Below, in pieces: positions 12,622 to 25,054 of a stretch of DNA of 64,000 nt. Made by a program: the position numbers and the translations under genes. The notes beneath the pieces were generated by a model. The model was not told where the DNA came from. It saw nothing but the letters and a program-made list of their open reading frames with translations, and searched no databases. The DNA is from Tetradesmus obliquus (lineage: Eukaryota; Chlorophyta; Chlorophyceae; Sphaeropleales; Scenedesmaceae). Where the stretch lies: assembly GCA_030272155.1 (NCBI GenBank), contig CP126191.1, positions 1,076,501-1,140,500 on the forward strand, written 5' to 3'. The stretch's first letter is position 1, and each line of letters opens with the position of its first letter.

Positions 12622-13171
12622 AATCACGTCTTGAGGATTCTGTTTTGTTGATCACCAGGGATAAGGACGCAAATGCGAAAAGCAGGGTTGTCTTGCTGTT
12701 GCACACAGAAGATCGGGTGGAGAGACAGTGAAGCAGGCTGAGCAACAGCTGGAACGACTTGTGCAAATTCCTGCACGTTGATAGAGCCGCGTACGAAGTG
12801 CTCAGCAGGGTCTGCTTGTGTGTGTTACATGATGACCTGGACAAGGGTTCATAGGCAAAGACACACTGCGGAAGTGCGCACGCTGCACAGGCTTGGAGTC
12901 CACATCCTGAGCTCCACAACTCCTGAAGTTCACTCAAACAACTACAACTTGACGTAACAACGTCATGCGCGCTTTTCCATGCCTTGTCCATGCACCAGCT
13001 CATAGGCAGTGACTCGGCACTTTGCAGCTCAGACAAGGTGCCATTCTACAATCATAACCGGCTTAACTGCTGCCAGCAATGCCAAACAACCTCCACAATT
13101 TGCGTTGCCAGATCATACCATACCGCAGACAAAACTGCAACCTCCTACAATTGCCATCGCGCACAAGCGCG
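12622..13171. other. Intergenic region between two minus-strand genes
   Basis: This lies between the start of the DUF4202-like gene and the end of the Nei-like gene. A minus-strand open frame (13036-12581) covers it but has no family resemblance and overlaps the first exon of the DUF4202-like gene in another frame. I see no supported gene. Confidence 0.5.
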
Positions 13172-13817
13172 TCACTCCTGCTGTTCCCCGCCAAACATCA
13201 TCGCCTCAGTTGCTGCGTCAGCAAACAGCGCCACATGCTCCACTGCCCTGTTCTCACCAGCCGCTGCCTTCTCAGCAGCAGCAGCACTCGCACTAGCAAT
13301 GTCTGGATCGTTGCCACCAGCTGGCACTGCCGCTGCTGCTGGTGGTGGTGAGGCTGCTGTTGAGCGGGGACGCCGCCGCCTGCTGGCAGTGCTGCTGCTT
13401 GGCTTGGGGCTGGGTGTCACTGGCGCTGCTGCTGCCGCTGAGTCTGCTGCTGCTGCTGCTGCTGCTGCTGCAGTAGGCTTGCGTGCTACCCGCCTGCGCT
13501 TGGCAGCTGGGACTGCAGGGGCAGCAGCACCGGCAGCAGCACCAGCAGCAGCAAGGGCAGCAGCAGTTTGCATGTTTCAGCTTCGAGTGAGCTGTGTGAC
13601 CCTGCACCTGACAGAGACACAGCACCCAAATGCCCCATTTCCCTCATTGGTTTTTGTAGTATAAACAAACTAAATAAAAACGAAGCACCAAGCCCTAGAT
13701 TCAACACAATGAAACCATGTACCACGCACCTGACAGGTTGCCTGCCAGCCGCTCCTCTGCCCTGTCCAGCTCATCCTCACTGCTGCTGCTGCCAGCGCCT
13801 TGCACAGCCACACCACC

Positions 13818-13853
<36 letters not shown>

Positions 13854-16800
13854 TGCAGCAGCCATGGCGGCCTGTGCAGCCTCTAAGCGCTCCACTAGCC
13901 GCTGCTTGGTGCCGCGGGCATCCATAGATAGGGCCAGCAGCGCTTGCCGCAGCAGTGCGCAGGTCATCTTGGAGGGAGGCAGCTCAGCGGGGTCGTCTGG
14001 TGCGCAGTGGCTCACAAACTCCTGCAGGCAGTCGCGGCAGTTTCAACGGTTATAGACGATTGGAAGCAGCGAACAGGTCATCTTGGAGGGAGGCAGCTGG
14101 GCGTGGTCCCCTGGCGCGCAGTGGCTCACAAACTTCTGCAAGCGGTTGCGGCACTTATGTGAACAACAGAACGGTGCTGGCACTGTTACGATGGTTTTGG
14201 CACTTGAAGCAGTTGCCAGTGGGTGTCAACATCTCTCAACGGACATATACACATACACACAACAACATCAGCTGCTGTCAGTTGATGCAGCCGCATGCCC
14301 ACCTTTGCCACTTGTGCTGCTGCCATGCTCTTGAGCCTGCTGGGGCTCAGCAGCTGCTTGGCCGCAGCAGCAGCATCTGCCCCTGCTGCTGCCCCTGCTG
14401 CTGCAGTGCTGTCCTGCTTGCTGCTCTTGCTGTCAGGGCGCTTCCGGCTTTTCGACTGCTTGCCAGCCTCAGCAGCAGCAGCTGCTGCTGCTGTGCCAGA
14501 GGCAATGTCCAGCTGTAGCGGCTGGCAGGTGGAGCAGCAGTACACCTGCAGACAGATGAGATCCAATTTGCTGTTAGAGTAGCGTGTTGGCGACATTGTA
14601 CTGTGACAGTGCCAAAGGTGGTGTAGCCGCTGCCCAGGCAGAACAGCAGTAGCACGCGCTTCACGTGTGCAAAACAGCGAAGAATGCTGCGACGGCGACC
14701 TAGCAACTGATGATGCTGGCACCCTCTCGTCATCTCTGCAATCCCACGCAGATGGCTGCAGTTGTTACCTCAAATCATGCAGTGTCATGGTGACCGCCAC
14801 AAAGCATGCGCGACACATCAGGCGCTGCACACACTCACCGTGCGTCCCGCCATGTCCCACGTGGTGACGGGCCCTTTGCAGAAGCCGCACTGGCGCTGGT
14901 TGTAGATGTACCTGCATTGCAATGCGGCAACGTGGATACGCAAGGCTAGGATTCATTAACATCACTGCTGGCAAGTCCCAGGGCATGTGGAATCATGCAA
15001 ACCTGGCTGCCAGCTGAGCATGAAGTCAGATGATGTGCCTCAACAGGCATCAGATGCACCAGGCACAGCGTTACTTGCGCTGCGGTTGCCAGCAGCTGAA
15101 AGTAACGAATTGATTCATGAACATCACTCAGCTAGCCAGCTAGCCAGCCGGCTACAAGCCATGCCAAACCCCTCACCTGCGCGTCCAGGGCTTGCCCAGG
15201 GTTTTGGCGTCCTCTGGATCAACCGTCAAAATGCTGCCGCTGCTGAACCCTCGCTGCAGCAGCTCCGCGCAGTGGGCCGAAAAAGGTTTGAAGCACGACA
15301 TGCCTTGCCATGTACCACCTGCCAGCTGACAATGCCAACCCAAGCTCTGTCCACATACCAGCAGTCAACCAAAAGTCAGCACATGAACACCGCTCAGATC
15401 GCCAGCCAACTACAAGGCCCCAAAGCCCTACCTGCGCGTCCATGGTTTGCCGAGGGTTTTGGCGTCCTCCGGATCAACTGTCAAAATGCTGCCGCTGCTG
15501 AACCCCCGCTGCAGCAGCTCCACGCAGTGGCCCCAGATTGTGTCAAAGGCTGCCCTGCTGATGCTGTTGCCGGGCTGCTCTGGGTGCACGCGGGACTTGA
15601 AGAGGATCTCTGCCCGGTAGATGTTGCCGACACCTGCGGGGCGGGTGACACACAACTACTAGGCCTTATGCTTATACCCTCAACTACTAGGCCTGAGCCG
15701 TGACATGGCGACTGCATGGTGGTGACTGCATCGTGGCTCTTGGGCAATGCTGCCACATTGGTGCAGTGTCAGCACGCAGCAGTCTCGCTGCAGACATGCA
15801 AGCACCCAATGTCCACTGGACACTACAGCAATGCACTGACTGGCTGCTGCAGAGACATATACACACACAGACATCCGCCCCGCACCTGCGACCGCCAACT
15901 GGTCCATCAGCAGCAGCCCAATGGGCTTCCTGCTGCTGGGCCCCGCATAACAACAACCGGCCAATGCAGCCATGTGGTAAAACAGGAGTGCTTACATCTG
16001 TTTGGGCAGTCGCGAAGCACACCTGGCTGCTTTGGCGCACACGCTGAGTGCACTGGCAGCACGCAGCGACTGCACACCGCAACCAGTCCCACCTGCGACT
16101 GCCGACTGGTCCATGAGCAGCAGCCCAATGGGCTTCCTGCTGCTGCTGACACGCGCCCAGAAGCGCTCCTTATCGTCTGATGGGCGAAGAGGGTCGGGGC
16201 CCAGCTTTGACACCTGCACCACACAAAAGGACACATTTTTGGTTTGTTTGCATCTGTACTTCAAGTGCTCGACACAGCAAGAGAGTGAAAAGGCCAGGTT
16301 GGCGCCGAAGGCGTCAAGCAGCGGTGGCTGCTGCGTTGGTGCATCTAGCAATGCATATTGAAATCATTAGGTTCAGCCGCCTGTGCATGTGCTGGTGATG
16401 CACCGCAAACAGCTGCATCAACCAACACATACACAAACATCAGTCGCTCAGCAGCCCCACCTTCTCCTGGTACAGCCCCAGCCCGCCGTGCTGCACCGTC
16501 ATCGCGCTCAGGTGTGCCATCAACTGACTAGGGCTGTGCAGCAGCCGCAGCCGCGTAGTAGCAGTAGGCTCAGGGCCAGGCAGCAGGCTAGTCCTGAAGG
16601 CACCTGACATGCCAAAGTGCACGTGCACGACCACAGTGTCCTCTCCATCACTGCTGCTGCTGCTGTTGTTATTATTGGGGCTTGTTGTGGTGGCAACTGC
16701 AGCTGCAGCGGGTTGGCGGCTGCGAGAGCGACCACCCGCTGCAGGTGTTGCGGGGGCAGGTGTAGCTGGACTTGATCCTGCTGCTGCTGCTGATGTCACT

Positions 16801-17742
16801 GCCCGGCCGATTGATGCCAGCAGTGCACCAGACTGCTCTGGTGTATCTGCTGCAGCAGCTGCTGCTGTTACTGCTGACACATTTGCAAATGGCAGTCCTG
16901 CCAGATCTTCATGACTGTGAAGTTCTGCAGTACCCCAGATTTCATCTCTGTGAACTTCATCAGGCTCTGCCAGAGGATCCTCATCCTCAGGTGACAGCAC
17001 GGCTTGGCCTGCTGCTGCTGCTGCTGCTGCTGCTGGTGGCGGCGTGGTGCCTGCTGCTGCTGCGCTGCTGCTGCCGGGGCCGCTGCCGTTGCTGCCGCTG
17101 CTGCTGCCGGTGAAAAAATAGAACAGATTCTTGCCTGCACAGCACGACAGCAGCAACAAGGCAAGGCGTCACAATGCCATAGTGATGCAAGCAGCGTTCT
17201 GCAAACGAGCGACAAAAATGCTTCAATCGCTGGACATGCAGACAGATGGGGCTTTGCTAGCCATGCGCAGGACCCACCGGCAGTATGAAACTGCAACCCA
17301 TTTTGCTGCTCTGCAACGAGCTCACTGCACAGCAGCACACTGCATACACTGCAATTCACTGCACTGCGCAATACTCCATTGGGGTGTGCTGCTCACCATG
17401 CACCTCAATGCGGCTCAGCACCTTGCCAGTGATGGCAGCAGCACCTGCAAGCAGCAGCAACAAAACCAGCACACAGCGTCCACAGACTCACAACGTGTCA
17501 GTAGTGGAGGACCCCGGCACATACTGGCATGTGTCGGCAGCTCATAGGAACTTAGCTGGTCAGCTTCCAAAAGAGCTCCTGCAGCTGCCAGGTACGCCTT
17601 TACAGCAACAAACAGGCAGAAATCCTTATGCTGACTCACCTTCCACAAATCGGCCATTAGGTGAGGTTGCCTCAAAGGCCTTTCCTATGAGCAGCCTCCT
17701 GTGTGCTGCTCCCACGCGGTGGCACTGGTGGCCCTCAACCAT
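13172..17742 (-). CDS. Fpg/Nei-family DNA glycosylase, actinobacterial type, Val2 variant with SAP-like C-terminus
   Basis: Exons in phase: 17742-17640, 17444-17397, 17134-16461, 16213-16093, 15633-15432, 14911-14839, 14545-14303 and 14031/14021-13730 (acceptor read at 14021), then a terminal exon ending at 13172 whose acceptor I could not settle. Domains: N-terminal MVEGHQCHRVGAAHRRLL, then SPNGRFVEG, VHGKNLFYFF (beta-hairpin Lys), an Ala/Ser/Asp insertion of about 150 residues, VVVHVHFGMSG, LGPDPLRP, LLMDQSAVAGVGNIYRAEI (helix-two-turn-helix), and zinc finger CGFC with GRTVYCCSTCQ. After this come a Lys/Ser/Ala linker, a SAP-like segment (PPSKMTCALLRQALLALSMD...GTKQRLVERL) and a basic tail with KRRR. 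Role: base excision of oxidised bases, nuclear by the tail. The usual catalytic Pro after Met is Val, as in animal NEIL3. Closest pattern is actinobacterial Nei, so transfer is possible. Confidence 0.88.
14073..14135 (-). repeat. Upstream copy of Nei exon 8 start with acceptor
   Basis: This repeats the first roughly 60 bases of exon 8 (FVSHCAP.D...LPPSKMTC), starting at 14135 after a TTGCAG acceptor, 114 bp from the true acceptor at 14021. The substitutions are mostly conservative in coding terms. No donor follows. Confidence 0.85.
15177..15282 (-). repeat. Downstream copy of Nei exon 5 end with donor
   Basis: This repeats the exon 5 end at 15432-15536 (ELLQRGFSSGSILTVDPEDA) through the donor GTGAGG at 15177. 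It lies 255 bp downstream of the true donor, about twice the spacing common elsewhere in the window. Confidence 0.85.
15894..15948 (-). repeat. Downstream copy of Nei exon 4 end with donor
   Basis: This repeats the exon 4 end (SSRKPIGLLLMDQ) and its donor. The true exon reads MDQSAVAG and the copy MDQLAVAG. It lies 199 bp downstream of the true donor at 16093. Confidence 0.85.
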
Positions 17743-17766
17743 CACTGGAACAATGCGGCGCGGCGC

Positions 17767-17798
<32 letters not shown>

Positions 17799-20700
17799 GA
17801 TACCTAGGAGCCTGCAAGATGCAAGCCCTGCTCCCTGTAACCAGACGTGCTGTGGGCTGCTGTGCTGAGGGTGTAGGGCGCACAGCAGCAGCTGCTGCAA
17901 GCCTCTGGTTGCGTAGTGTGAGGGAGCTGTGCACTGTTACAGGTGCTGCAGCTGCCTTGTGTTGCTGTGTTGTGCCTCTGCTGGTTATAAGAAAGCTGTG
18001 GTTTGATGAGCCTAGTAACATGCCCTACAGCCTACTCTGGCAATTGGAGATAAGCAGCAAAGGCAGCAGCACCAGCAGCAGCAGCAGTGTCAGGGCAGTC
18101 AGGGCAAAGGGTAGTTTCTGTCTGCAGACCTGCCAACAGTGACTGATTACGTAAAGCACCAATGAGCAACAAGCACGCAGTGAATGGCAGCAGCCTGAAT
18201 GATCGTGAGGACTTTCGTGTGTGGTGAGCATGTGCTGCAGGCTGTAGCTTGCAGCTGCACCTCTGTAAAGCAGGATCGCTGTGGGCTCCGCAGTGAAGCT
18301 GTGTCGACTGCTAAACGTTGGTATGCTCACCACGCGCGCGTTGCTGACAGCGCACGTTGTGCTCCAGGCCCGGCAAATCACCCGTCCTGGCCACAGCCTG
18401 AAGGGGCGTCTTCACAAACGCAACGTGGAACAAGCTCGACGAGAACAGTATCACTGATCAAACACGAGTTGTAGTGGACGATGAAACGGTTACAGAAGGC
18501 CTATGATCAGCTCGTGGGTGCTTTAAGGGTTTGGCAGGAGTTGTCAGTTGGCAGATGACATCTTGTCAGATGACATTGCGGGAGTTCACCGCAGGCTGTG
18601 GGTTCTTGACAGGCTTCATTCCTGCCCTATCACAAATGACTCACAGCGTCTCAACATGGTGCACAATTGCCACCCACAAGGGACACACTGAATGCATGAC
18701 ACATTTTGCATGACGCCACCCAGACCGTCTAGGGTGACCCTAGCCAGACTGGCTGCAGCACCAGCCCACCAGCTCAGTGCTGGCTGCAGCAGCATACACT
18801 GGAATGCAGGGTGTAGTAAGAAGCAACGGCCAACAGCTGTTCAATACGCCACTGCATTTGAGCCAGCGCTTGCCGCCTGCCAACAACCTGAGCAAGCTAA
18901 GAACTGCCAGCAATTGGCACTGGCCACAAGTCAAACACTGCCAGGGCCGCACAGCATGCACATGCACGGCACTGCATGCGGCGTGGGGTGCAAGTGCAGC
19001 AGCAGGGGCATCCCTGCGTCAAGTGTATTGCGCTCCACCCACACAGCTGAATCACGCTTTGAGACGCTTCTGGGTTGCTGCACACCCCGGTTCCTGTAAA
19101 TAAGCATGGCGGGCACGGAGGAAATTAAAATACCTGAGTGCCAGTTTCGATCAAACAATCAACCGCTTTGTTAGCGGGGCACATTATACCGGCCGGGCAA
19201 AGAATCTCACCGCTTTGGCACAGGCCCCAAGCCCTGCAGCAGTACAACTCATTGAGTGCCGGCCCCCGCTCTGAGGTGTGAGGGCGCAGTTCAGGCTACG
19301 GCAGGTGCGCACTACTGGCAGGCAGCCTTTGCAGCTTTTGGGCTGTGAAGTTCATCGTAGCAGATCGTGCAGGAGACACCACTAGTACACCACTGCACTG
19401 TCCAGCGCCACTGCAGCTGCAGCAGTGCTGCACACAGCACTGCGGCAGCCTGCCGCCACTGAGTGTGGTGAGCAGTGCTGACTGGTTGGTCTGCTGCTGG
19501 CATGCACCGCAGCTCCATGCAAGTCAAGTAACCAGCAAATAAGCTGTCTCACAGTTAGCGAGTGCTCCTGCAAACTCCAATCAACCAAGTTTGGTGTAGA
19601 CAGCCAGTCCTACTGTCGCTGTGGCTATGCGGTGCATGCCAGCTCGCCAGCGCCGTCGCCCGCTGCAAACATGCTTAATGTAGCATGTAAATAACATTGC
19701 ATGCAGTTTGTGCTCAGCAATTTCTCAGAGATCCGTCTGTCGTCATGACGACGATTCGTCCTGGTCCGTCCTGGCTGCACAGGTTCGTGAGCCCCATTGC
19801 GTTATAGAGACCACAGGTTCGTTTGAGTGGATAGAGTGCTTACTTTTGGTGTCGCACCTAGACGATCACGTAGGAGGGCGATGGTAGCAGCAGCCACGGG
19901 AAGCCGTGTGACCAGCCAGAGTGGGTGCCAGTTGACGGAAATTATGCAGTAAAGGCGATTACAAAACTTATAGCTTGCGGTTCGCAGTCAATGTGGCCTG
20001 CGGCATGCCCTGTAGCTGCAGCAGGACACGATGCACATGGTCGCGAGCAGTGCCAAGTCGCAGCACAGCACACAAGCGCAGCCTTGCCATGATCAGAGCT
20101 ATCACAAATAAAGCATTGCATGCAGCTAATTTGATTCGCCTGAGGCACATCACGTTTTGCAGCAGCAGCAGCAGCAGCAGCGCCACCAGCAGCAGCAGCA
20201 GTCACCGCCTTAGGCTCAGGGCGGGCCCAAAGTCATGGTGCCAGATTGTGGTTCTGCATGCACATATAGGTCATTTGATTTATTGTACGACGTTATGCTG
20301 GGTTTGTTGTGGCCTCTGGCACGTGCCACTAGGCATGCCGGCGCCCCCCAGAATTTTATGTTCGTCTCTCAATGCTCAGTCTGAGGTCAGCAGATGAAGG
20401 CGGCACTCATCATCATCATGTTACTCATCAAGCCATGAAGGCGGCACTGGCATCCCCCAACAGTAATGATGCATCCAAGCACTGCTGCTTGACATTGTTT
20501 GTCGGCTGATTGCATATAAGCCTTGCTCAACAGGACACATACCACACGATGCTTGCAAATACCAGCTGCATTGGTGTTGCACGCGTTGCACTGGCAACAC
20601 CGCTTGTGCAGCAGACTGAGCCGTTCAATGGTGCAGAAGCAGCCAAAGTGTGCTGCAATGCAATGTGTCACAAGTAAGAGCTCTGATGCATAGATGGCAC

Positions 20701-21542
20701 CATGCCAGCATTGCACGTTGCTGCAGGAACCAGGAGGTCGCAACAAGTCAGATGCAGCGCCAGTTCAACGCCTCTGGCACGCTGCTAGTATGCACCAGAT
20801 GCAACTTCAGATCGGCTCTATGCTGAGCGTACGCTGGTGCGCATATACATGCATGTCTCACAAGCCTCTCGGCGTTTAACATGCTGCTGGTGCATATGCA
20901 TATGCACATAGTTGCACATGATTGCTCTCAGCACACATGCCAGCATCAACGGCCAAGAAGAGTCGCTGATGCTGACTGCACACAACCAGCTGAATTGCCA
21001 TTGACCCGGCTGTCAGAACACCGCCTGACAGCCCACTACACATGCCATAGCAGCATGCACTGCTGCACGCCTAAACAAGGCTTCCAATGATCGCTGCTGT
21101 TTGTTTGCTGCCAGATGGGCGGCAAAAACAGCAGGCCAGTCCGCTCGGGCGGGGCTTCTAAGACAAAAGATTCTAATACATAAGAAGGCGATCCTGCCTC
21201 AAGTCAAACAGCGGTCTGACACAGCAGCAGGCGTGCGCACAGCAAGTACGGCAGAAAAACCTGCTGACCCCTGAAATTGCCTCAGAAGGATTATCATGCT
21301 GAGGTGACGCCCCAGCCTTTCCAAGTGCCAGTGCCAAACAGTCAAGTGCGAACCGCACATTTGCGCCGCCAATGTTGGTTCACTGTCCCGGTGCCAGTTC
21401 CACACGTTCAATCACAGCTGGCTAAACTTCAGCAATGCAGCTGCTTGATGGTTAATGCGTCTCCTGATGCCACTGCACAACACACGCGACGACCCTCCCT
21501 CACCAAAAAATTCTCTGGGCAAGCCATGCAATAAGCACTTCC

Positions 21543-21580
<38 letters not shown>

Positions 21581-21693
21581 ACAACAGCAGCAGGGACACC
21601 ATACTTCCCCAGTACCACTCCCCACCTCAACATCCAGCACAGCTGAACTCCGATCACAACTGATTGACAATAGCAGCAGCAGCAGCAGGCGCC
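17743..21693. other. Gene-poor stretch of about 4 kb
   Basis: It runs from the Nei-like start to the end of the carrier gene. Open frames here are short, Cys- or Ser-rich shadows of triplet repeats, without splice partners or family resemblance. The first few hundred bases must hold the Nei promoter. A run of CAACAG hexamers at about 21544-21590 lies just past the carrier stop. I see no RNA gene I can defend; a weak tRNA-like patch near 19795-19870 is listed among the rejected items. Confidence 0.5.
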
Positions 21694-22276
21694 TCACGCC
21701 TCTTCTGCCTGCGGTAAGTTGCGCATCGCAAATTCCCAAGCCAGCCATTGGCACGCATTGGCTGGCACAGCCCGTGCTACTGTCGGGCTGTAGCCGGCCC
21801 ACAGCCGCCGCCGCCCTCCCTCCCGCCACAGCAGCTGCAGCTGCTTGAGCACGCCAGTGTCCATGCTGCTGCCCGGCTGCGCAGTTTGGATGCGGGTCTT
21901 GGCCACGTCTAGTGGCAGCACTGCGCTCCACATCTGTGGCCACAGAGCGAGGGGCGGGAACGCCAGGGAGCAGGGTGACATGACACTAAGTGGCAGTGCC
22001 AGAGTGCAGCAGAGATGGTGACTACATGATAATAGGGCTGGGTGTAGAATGCGAACGCTCAAGCGGCTGATACAATGATCAAACTGGCCAGGGACAACAG
22101 AATTGTGGTGCTCAATTGATGGTTCCCTTGCAATACATGGCAGAGCGCACAGCATACCCCAGCATGCTGCCATACCAAAACAAGAGCAAACAGCACTCAC
22201 CACGACGCCCGCTGCCGCGCCACACAGGATGGCTCCGCCAGCATCAACCGCCACACGCCACACACCAGCCAGCGCA

Positions 22277-22311
<35 letters not shown>

Positions 22312-23714
22312 GCTGCCGCCTTCATCTCCTGCTCCTAAAGCACCCTCCTCTCTAGCGGTAGCTGCAGGTTTAGCTGCTGCTGCCGCTGCTGCAGCGCCAC
22401 GGCCCGGCAGCACGCGCCGCAGGCCTTCGTATGTTGTGAAGAAGATGGCATTGCCCGGCAGCTCCCTGCACAGGGTGGGCAGGTAGCCCCTCCAGAGGCC
22501 TGGTAGGCCTTCGGAGCTGATGATGTGGCGCAGGCAGGCAAGGGGGCTGGTGTGCTGGGCCATCTGAAAGTGATCAGAGAGGGAATGAGCAGCAAAAAAA
22601 GCAGGAGGATGCAGAATCAATGCAGCGTCAGCGGTTGGCCGGCTAACATCAAAGTGGCTGCGAGGTGAGAAAGGCATTGATGACAGGTGTCAAGAATAAT
22701 ATGGCAGGTAGCCCCTCCACAGGCCAGGCAGGCCTTCTGACTGGATTATGTGGCACAGGCAGGCCAGCGGGCTGGTGTGCTGCACCATCTGAGATTGTGA
22801 AGTACAAATAAAACGAGCAGTGAAGTGCAACACAGGACATGATGAATCAGTACCACAATCAGTATCAGGCCTGGCAGGCCTTCTGACTGGATGATGTGGC
22901 GCAGGCAGGCGAGCGGGCTGGCATGCTGCGCCACCTGAAGTTAATCGAATGATGTGGATGGCATGGTGAGTGGAGTGCAGCACAGAGCAAGATGATCCAG
23001 GCCGGAGTCAGTGTAAGGAGGTAGGTGATCGGATCTGAACAAACGGACTTGCCGGCCGGGCAAGGTGTTGATGGTAGCAGCAGCACGTGGCAAACATGGC
23101 AGGGTCTAATGCTGGTAGCTGCCGTTCGCTGCTGCAGCTTTGAAGATAAACAGACTGGCTGTCATGCTTGATAGCTGGCGAACGTATCAATGTGTAGCTG
23201 CAACAGCTGTTTACTGTATTCTGCCCCGGCATCTGCTCAGGTCTATGTGCACCGGCCTAGTTTTGCTCGACTGTGTACGACTACATCTATGGCTTGCACT
23301 GCTGCCAGCAGCGCTGCTGCGCCCACCTGCATCCTGCACTTGACCAGCTCAGTCGGGCACAGGATCAGCGGCAGCACCATGCCAGCCATGGCGCCAGCGA
23401 CTGCAGCACAGCAAACAGATCAAACACCATGTTTAATCAATAATATTTGTCATCATGCAATCAGCCGGCAACAAATGGCTGCGGTAAAGGACTGGGTCTA
23501 GCACAGCTGCTGCATGCATGCAACACTGTTGATGCATAAGTTGTTATGACGTGCATATGATAAGCCACTGCAGCGGCATCTGCTCCCAATTGCCTGCTGA
23601 ATTGCATGTGATGACCGCTGCTGCCGCTGCGGCTGCTGCGCAATCGATTTTTTTTGCTGCTGACTTGGCACTGCGTACAACGGTGTCTGGGCGCCTGGCC
23701 ACATAGCATGGCAG

Positions 23715-23750
<36 letters not shown>

Positions 23751-25054
23751 GATGACCTCCCCAGGGGCAGGGCCTGCTGCTAACTCGGCACTGCGTGCAG
23801 CAGTGTCTGGGGCACCTGGCCTTATAGCATGGCAGTACTGCTGCTGCTGCCGCTGCTGCTGCTGATGCTGCTGCTGTCGTACGCTCCCCCTACTCACTTG
23901 GCACTGCATGCAGCGGCGTTTGCGGCTCCTGGCTACCATTGCTGCCATGGTGTGGTGCCACCTCAGGCCTGAAGTACTCCATGACACGTGAAAACACGAG
24001 GAAGGACACCCCATTCTCCATTGCTACGCCACACAGGGGCGAGCTGAGCCCGCGGTACAGCCCGCGCAGGCCTTGGTGCCTGCAGCAGACATCATCAGCG
24101 CACGTGCAGCGGGACAGTGAGTACATCAGCGCATGCGCAGCGGGACAGTGAGTACATCAGCGCACATGCAGCGGGTGAGCAGTGTCATCAGCTGTGACCT
24201 GGCCCAGTGGTATGATGTATGCGGCGGCGCTGCTGATTGCGAATGTTTGATCATTTATGTGCGAGCGCTGCCATCATGGCTGCATGTGTGCTCCGCAATG
24301 TGCAGCTGGTTGGTTGATGAAGGCGCCAGTGCTGGCATTTTCTAGTGGAGCATCTTGCGCGCACCTGTAGATCTGTTTGAAGCAGTCTCCCATGCCACTG
24401 TAGGTGCCTTTGCTGCTGGCCTGCAGCCGCACCTTCACCCTGCAGGACGCAGCAAACATGCGGAACACTGTTGTCCTAAAGTATAGAAGAGGACGATGTG
24501 CAAAGGCTCAACACAACGTGTTGCAGGAGGCGTGCCAACAGATGGTGCTGCTAAGGATGCACAGCAGCTCCTTGATGACACAGTACAAACTTTCATTGGT
24601 GTTGGACTTGGTATGGTGATAGCACAGTACTTCAAGCCAGCCATCATGGCAGCTAGTCTTGCAAGCTGACACATCACAGGATTGGCATGCAGGATGCGCT
24701 GTAGCTTGAGAGCTACTGCTTGCATGATGCACGCAGGCAAGGCGTGCGCTGTATGCACCACATCGCAGATATACGGATAAACCAACGCGTTGAAGATCAG
24801 CAGCCGTGCTCTGGGGCATTATCGCAAGCCATTCGCCCATCTGCACAGAGCTTGCTGTAATCGGTCCCGGGCCGGGGAGCAGCAACTTACGTGTCCATAG
24901 GGAAACCAGAGCATGCGTTTGCAACTCCAGCAATCATCCCTGCAGCTAGATCTCGCGTGGCTGGGTGCCAAAGCCATCTCCACTGCACTTGCGTGGGTGC
25001 TTCCAGCTGAGTTGCGGAGCACCCAAGCGGCTGCACTACGCCGACCATTGACAT
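21694..25054 (-). CDS. Mitochondrial carrier family (SLC25) protein, ornithine/basic amino acid or acylcarnitine type
   Basis: Six exons in phase: 25054-24891, 24439-24365, 24079-23898, 23400-23327, 22563-22201 and 21933-21694 (TGA), giving 365 residues. The three signature motifs of the carrier repeats are intact: PMDTVKVRLQ (split by intron 1), PTELVKCRMQ and PLDVAKTRIQ. They are accompanied by RDLAAGMIAGVANACSGF, GLRGLYRGLSSPLCGVAMENG, GLPGLWRGYLPTLCRELPGN and LWAGYSPTVARAVPANACQW. Six transmembrane helices in the inner mitochondrial membrane are expected. The motif 2 style (CPTELVKCR, RELPGNA) resembles ornithine, basic amino acid and carnitine carriers. The substrate cannot be fixed by eye. 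Odd: an Ala/Ser/Gly insertion sits between repeats 2 and 3, making it longer than the usual 300 residues or so. Two partial copies of exon 5 lie in intron 4. Confidence 0.9.
22702..22934 (-). repeat. Two upstream copies of carrier exon 5 start with acceptors
   Basis: The true exon 5 starts at 22563 (MAQHTSPLACLRHII). Copies start at 22788 (MVQHTSPLACLCHII, acceptor TCTCAG) and 22934 (VAQHASPLACLRHII, acceptor CTTCAG). Both keep the frame for about 25-29 codons to GLPGLWRGYLP or GLPGL and then leave the exon sequence. Either could be spliced in phase to exon 4, but neither has a donor for onward splicing. Confidence 0.9.
23690..23900 (-). repeat. Decayed copies of carrier exon 3 end plus CTG runs
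   Basis: Downstream of the exon 3 donor (boundary 23898), the motif CTGCATGCAGTGCCAAGT recurs twice in altered form, near 23780-23800 and 23660-23680. Each copy is followed by a block of CAG triplets. The roughly 115-bp period fits the general pattern in the window. Confidence 0.65.
24089..24178. repeat. Short tandem repeat, about 30-bp unit, three copies
   Basis: The unit catcagcgcacgtgcagcgg with the following gacagtgagta is repeated about three times with small changes inside intron 2 of the carrier gene. On the plus strand each unit holds gtgagta, a donor-like string, but no exon is nearby on that strand. Confidence 0.75.

Noticed and set aside
12581-13036. 151-codon minus-strand frame upstream of the DUF4202-like gene
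   Set aside because: It reads through the first exon of that gene in another frame, and its residues show no family pattern. The transit-peptide exon fits in phase and is preferred.
19795-19870. Patch with GGTTCGT and GTGGATAGAGTGC strings resembling tRNA parts
   Set aside because: The order and spacing of the boxes are wrong on both strands and no cloverleaf can be drawn.
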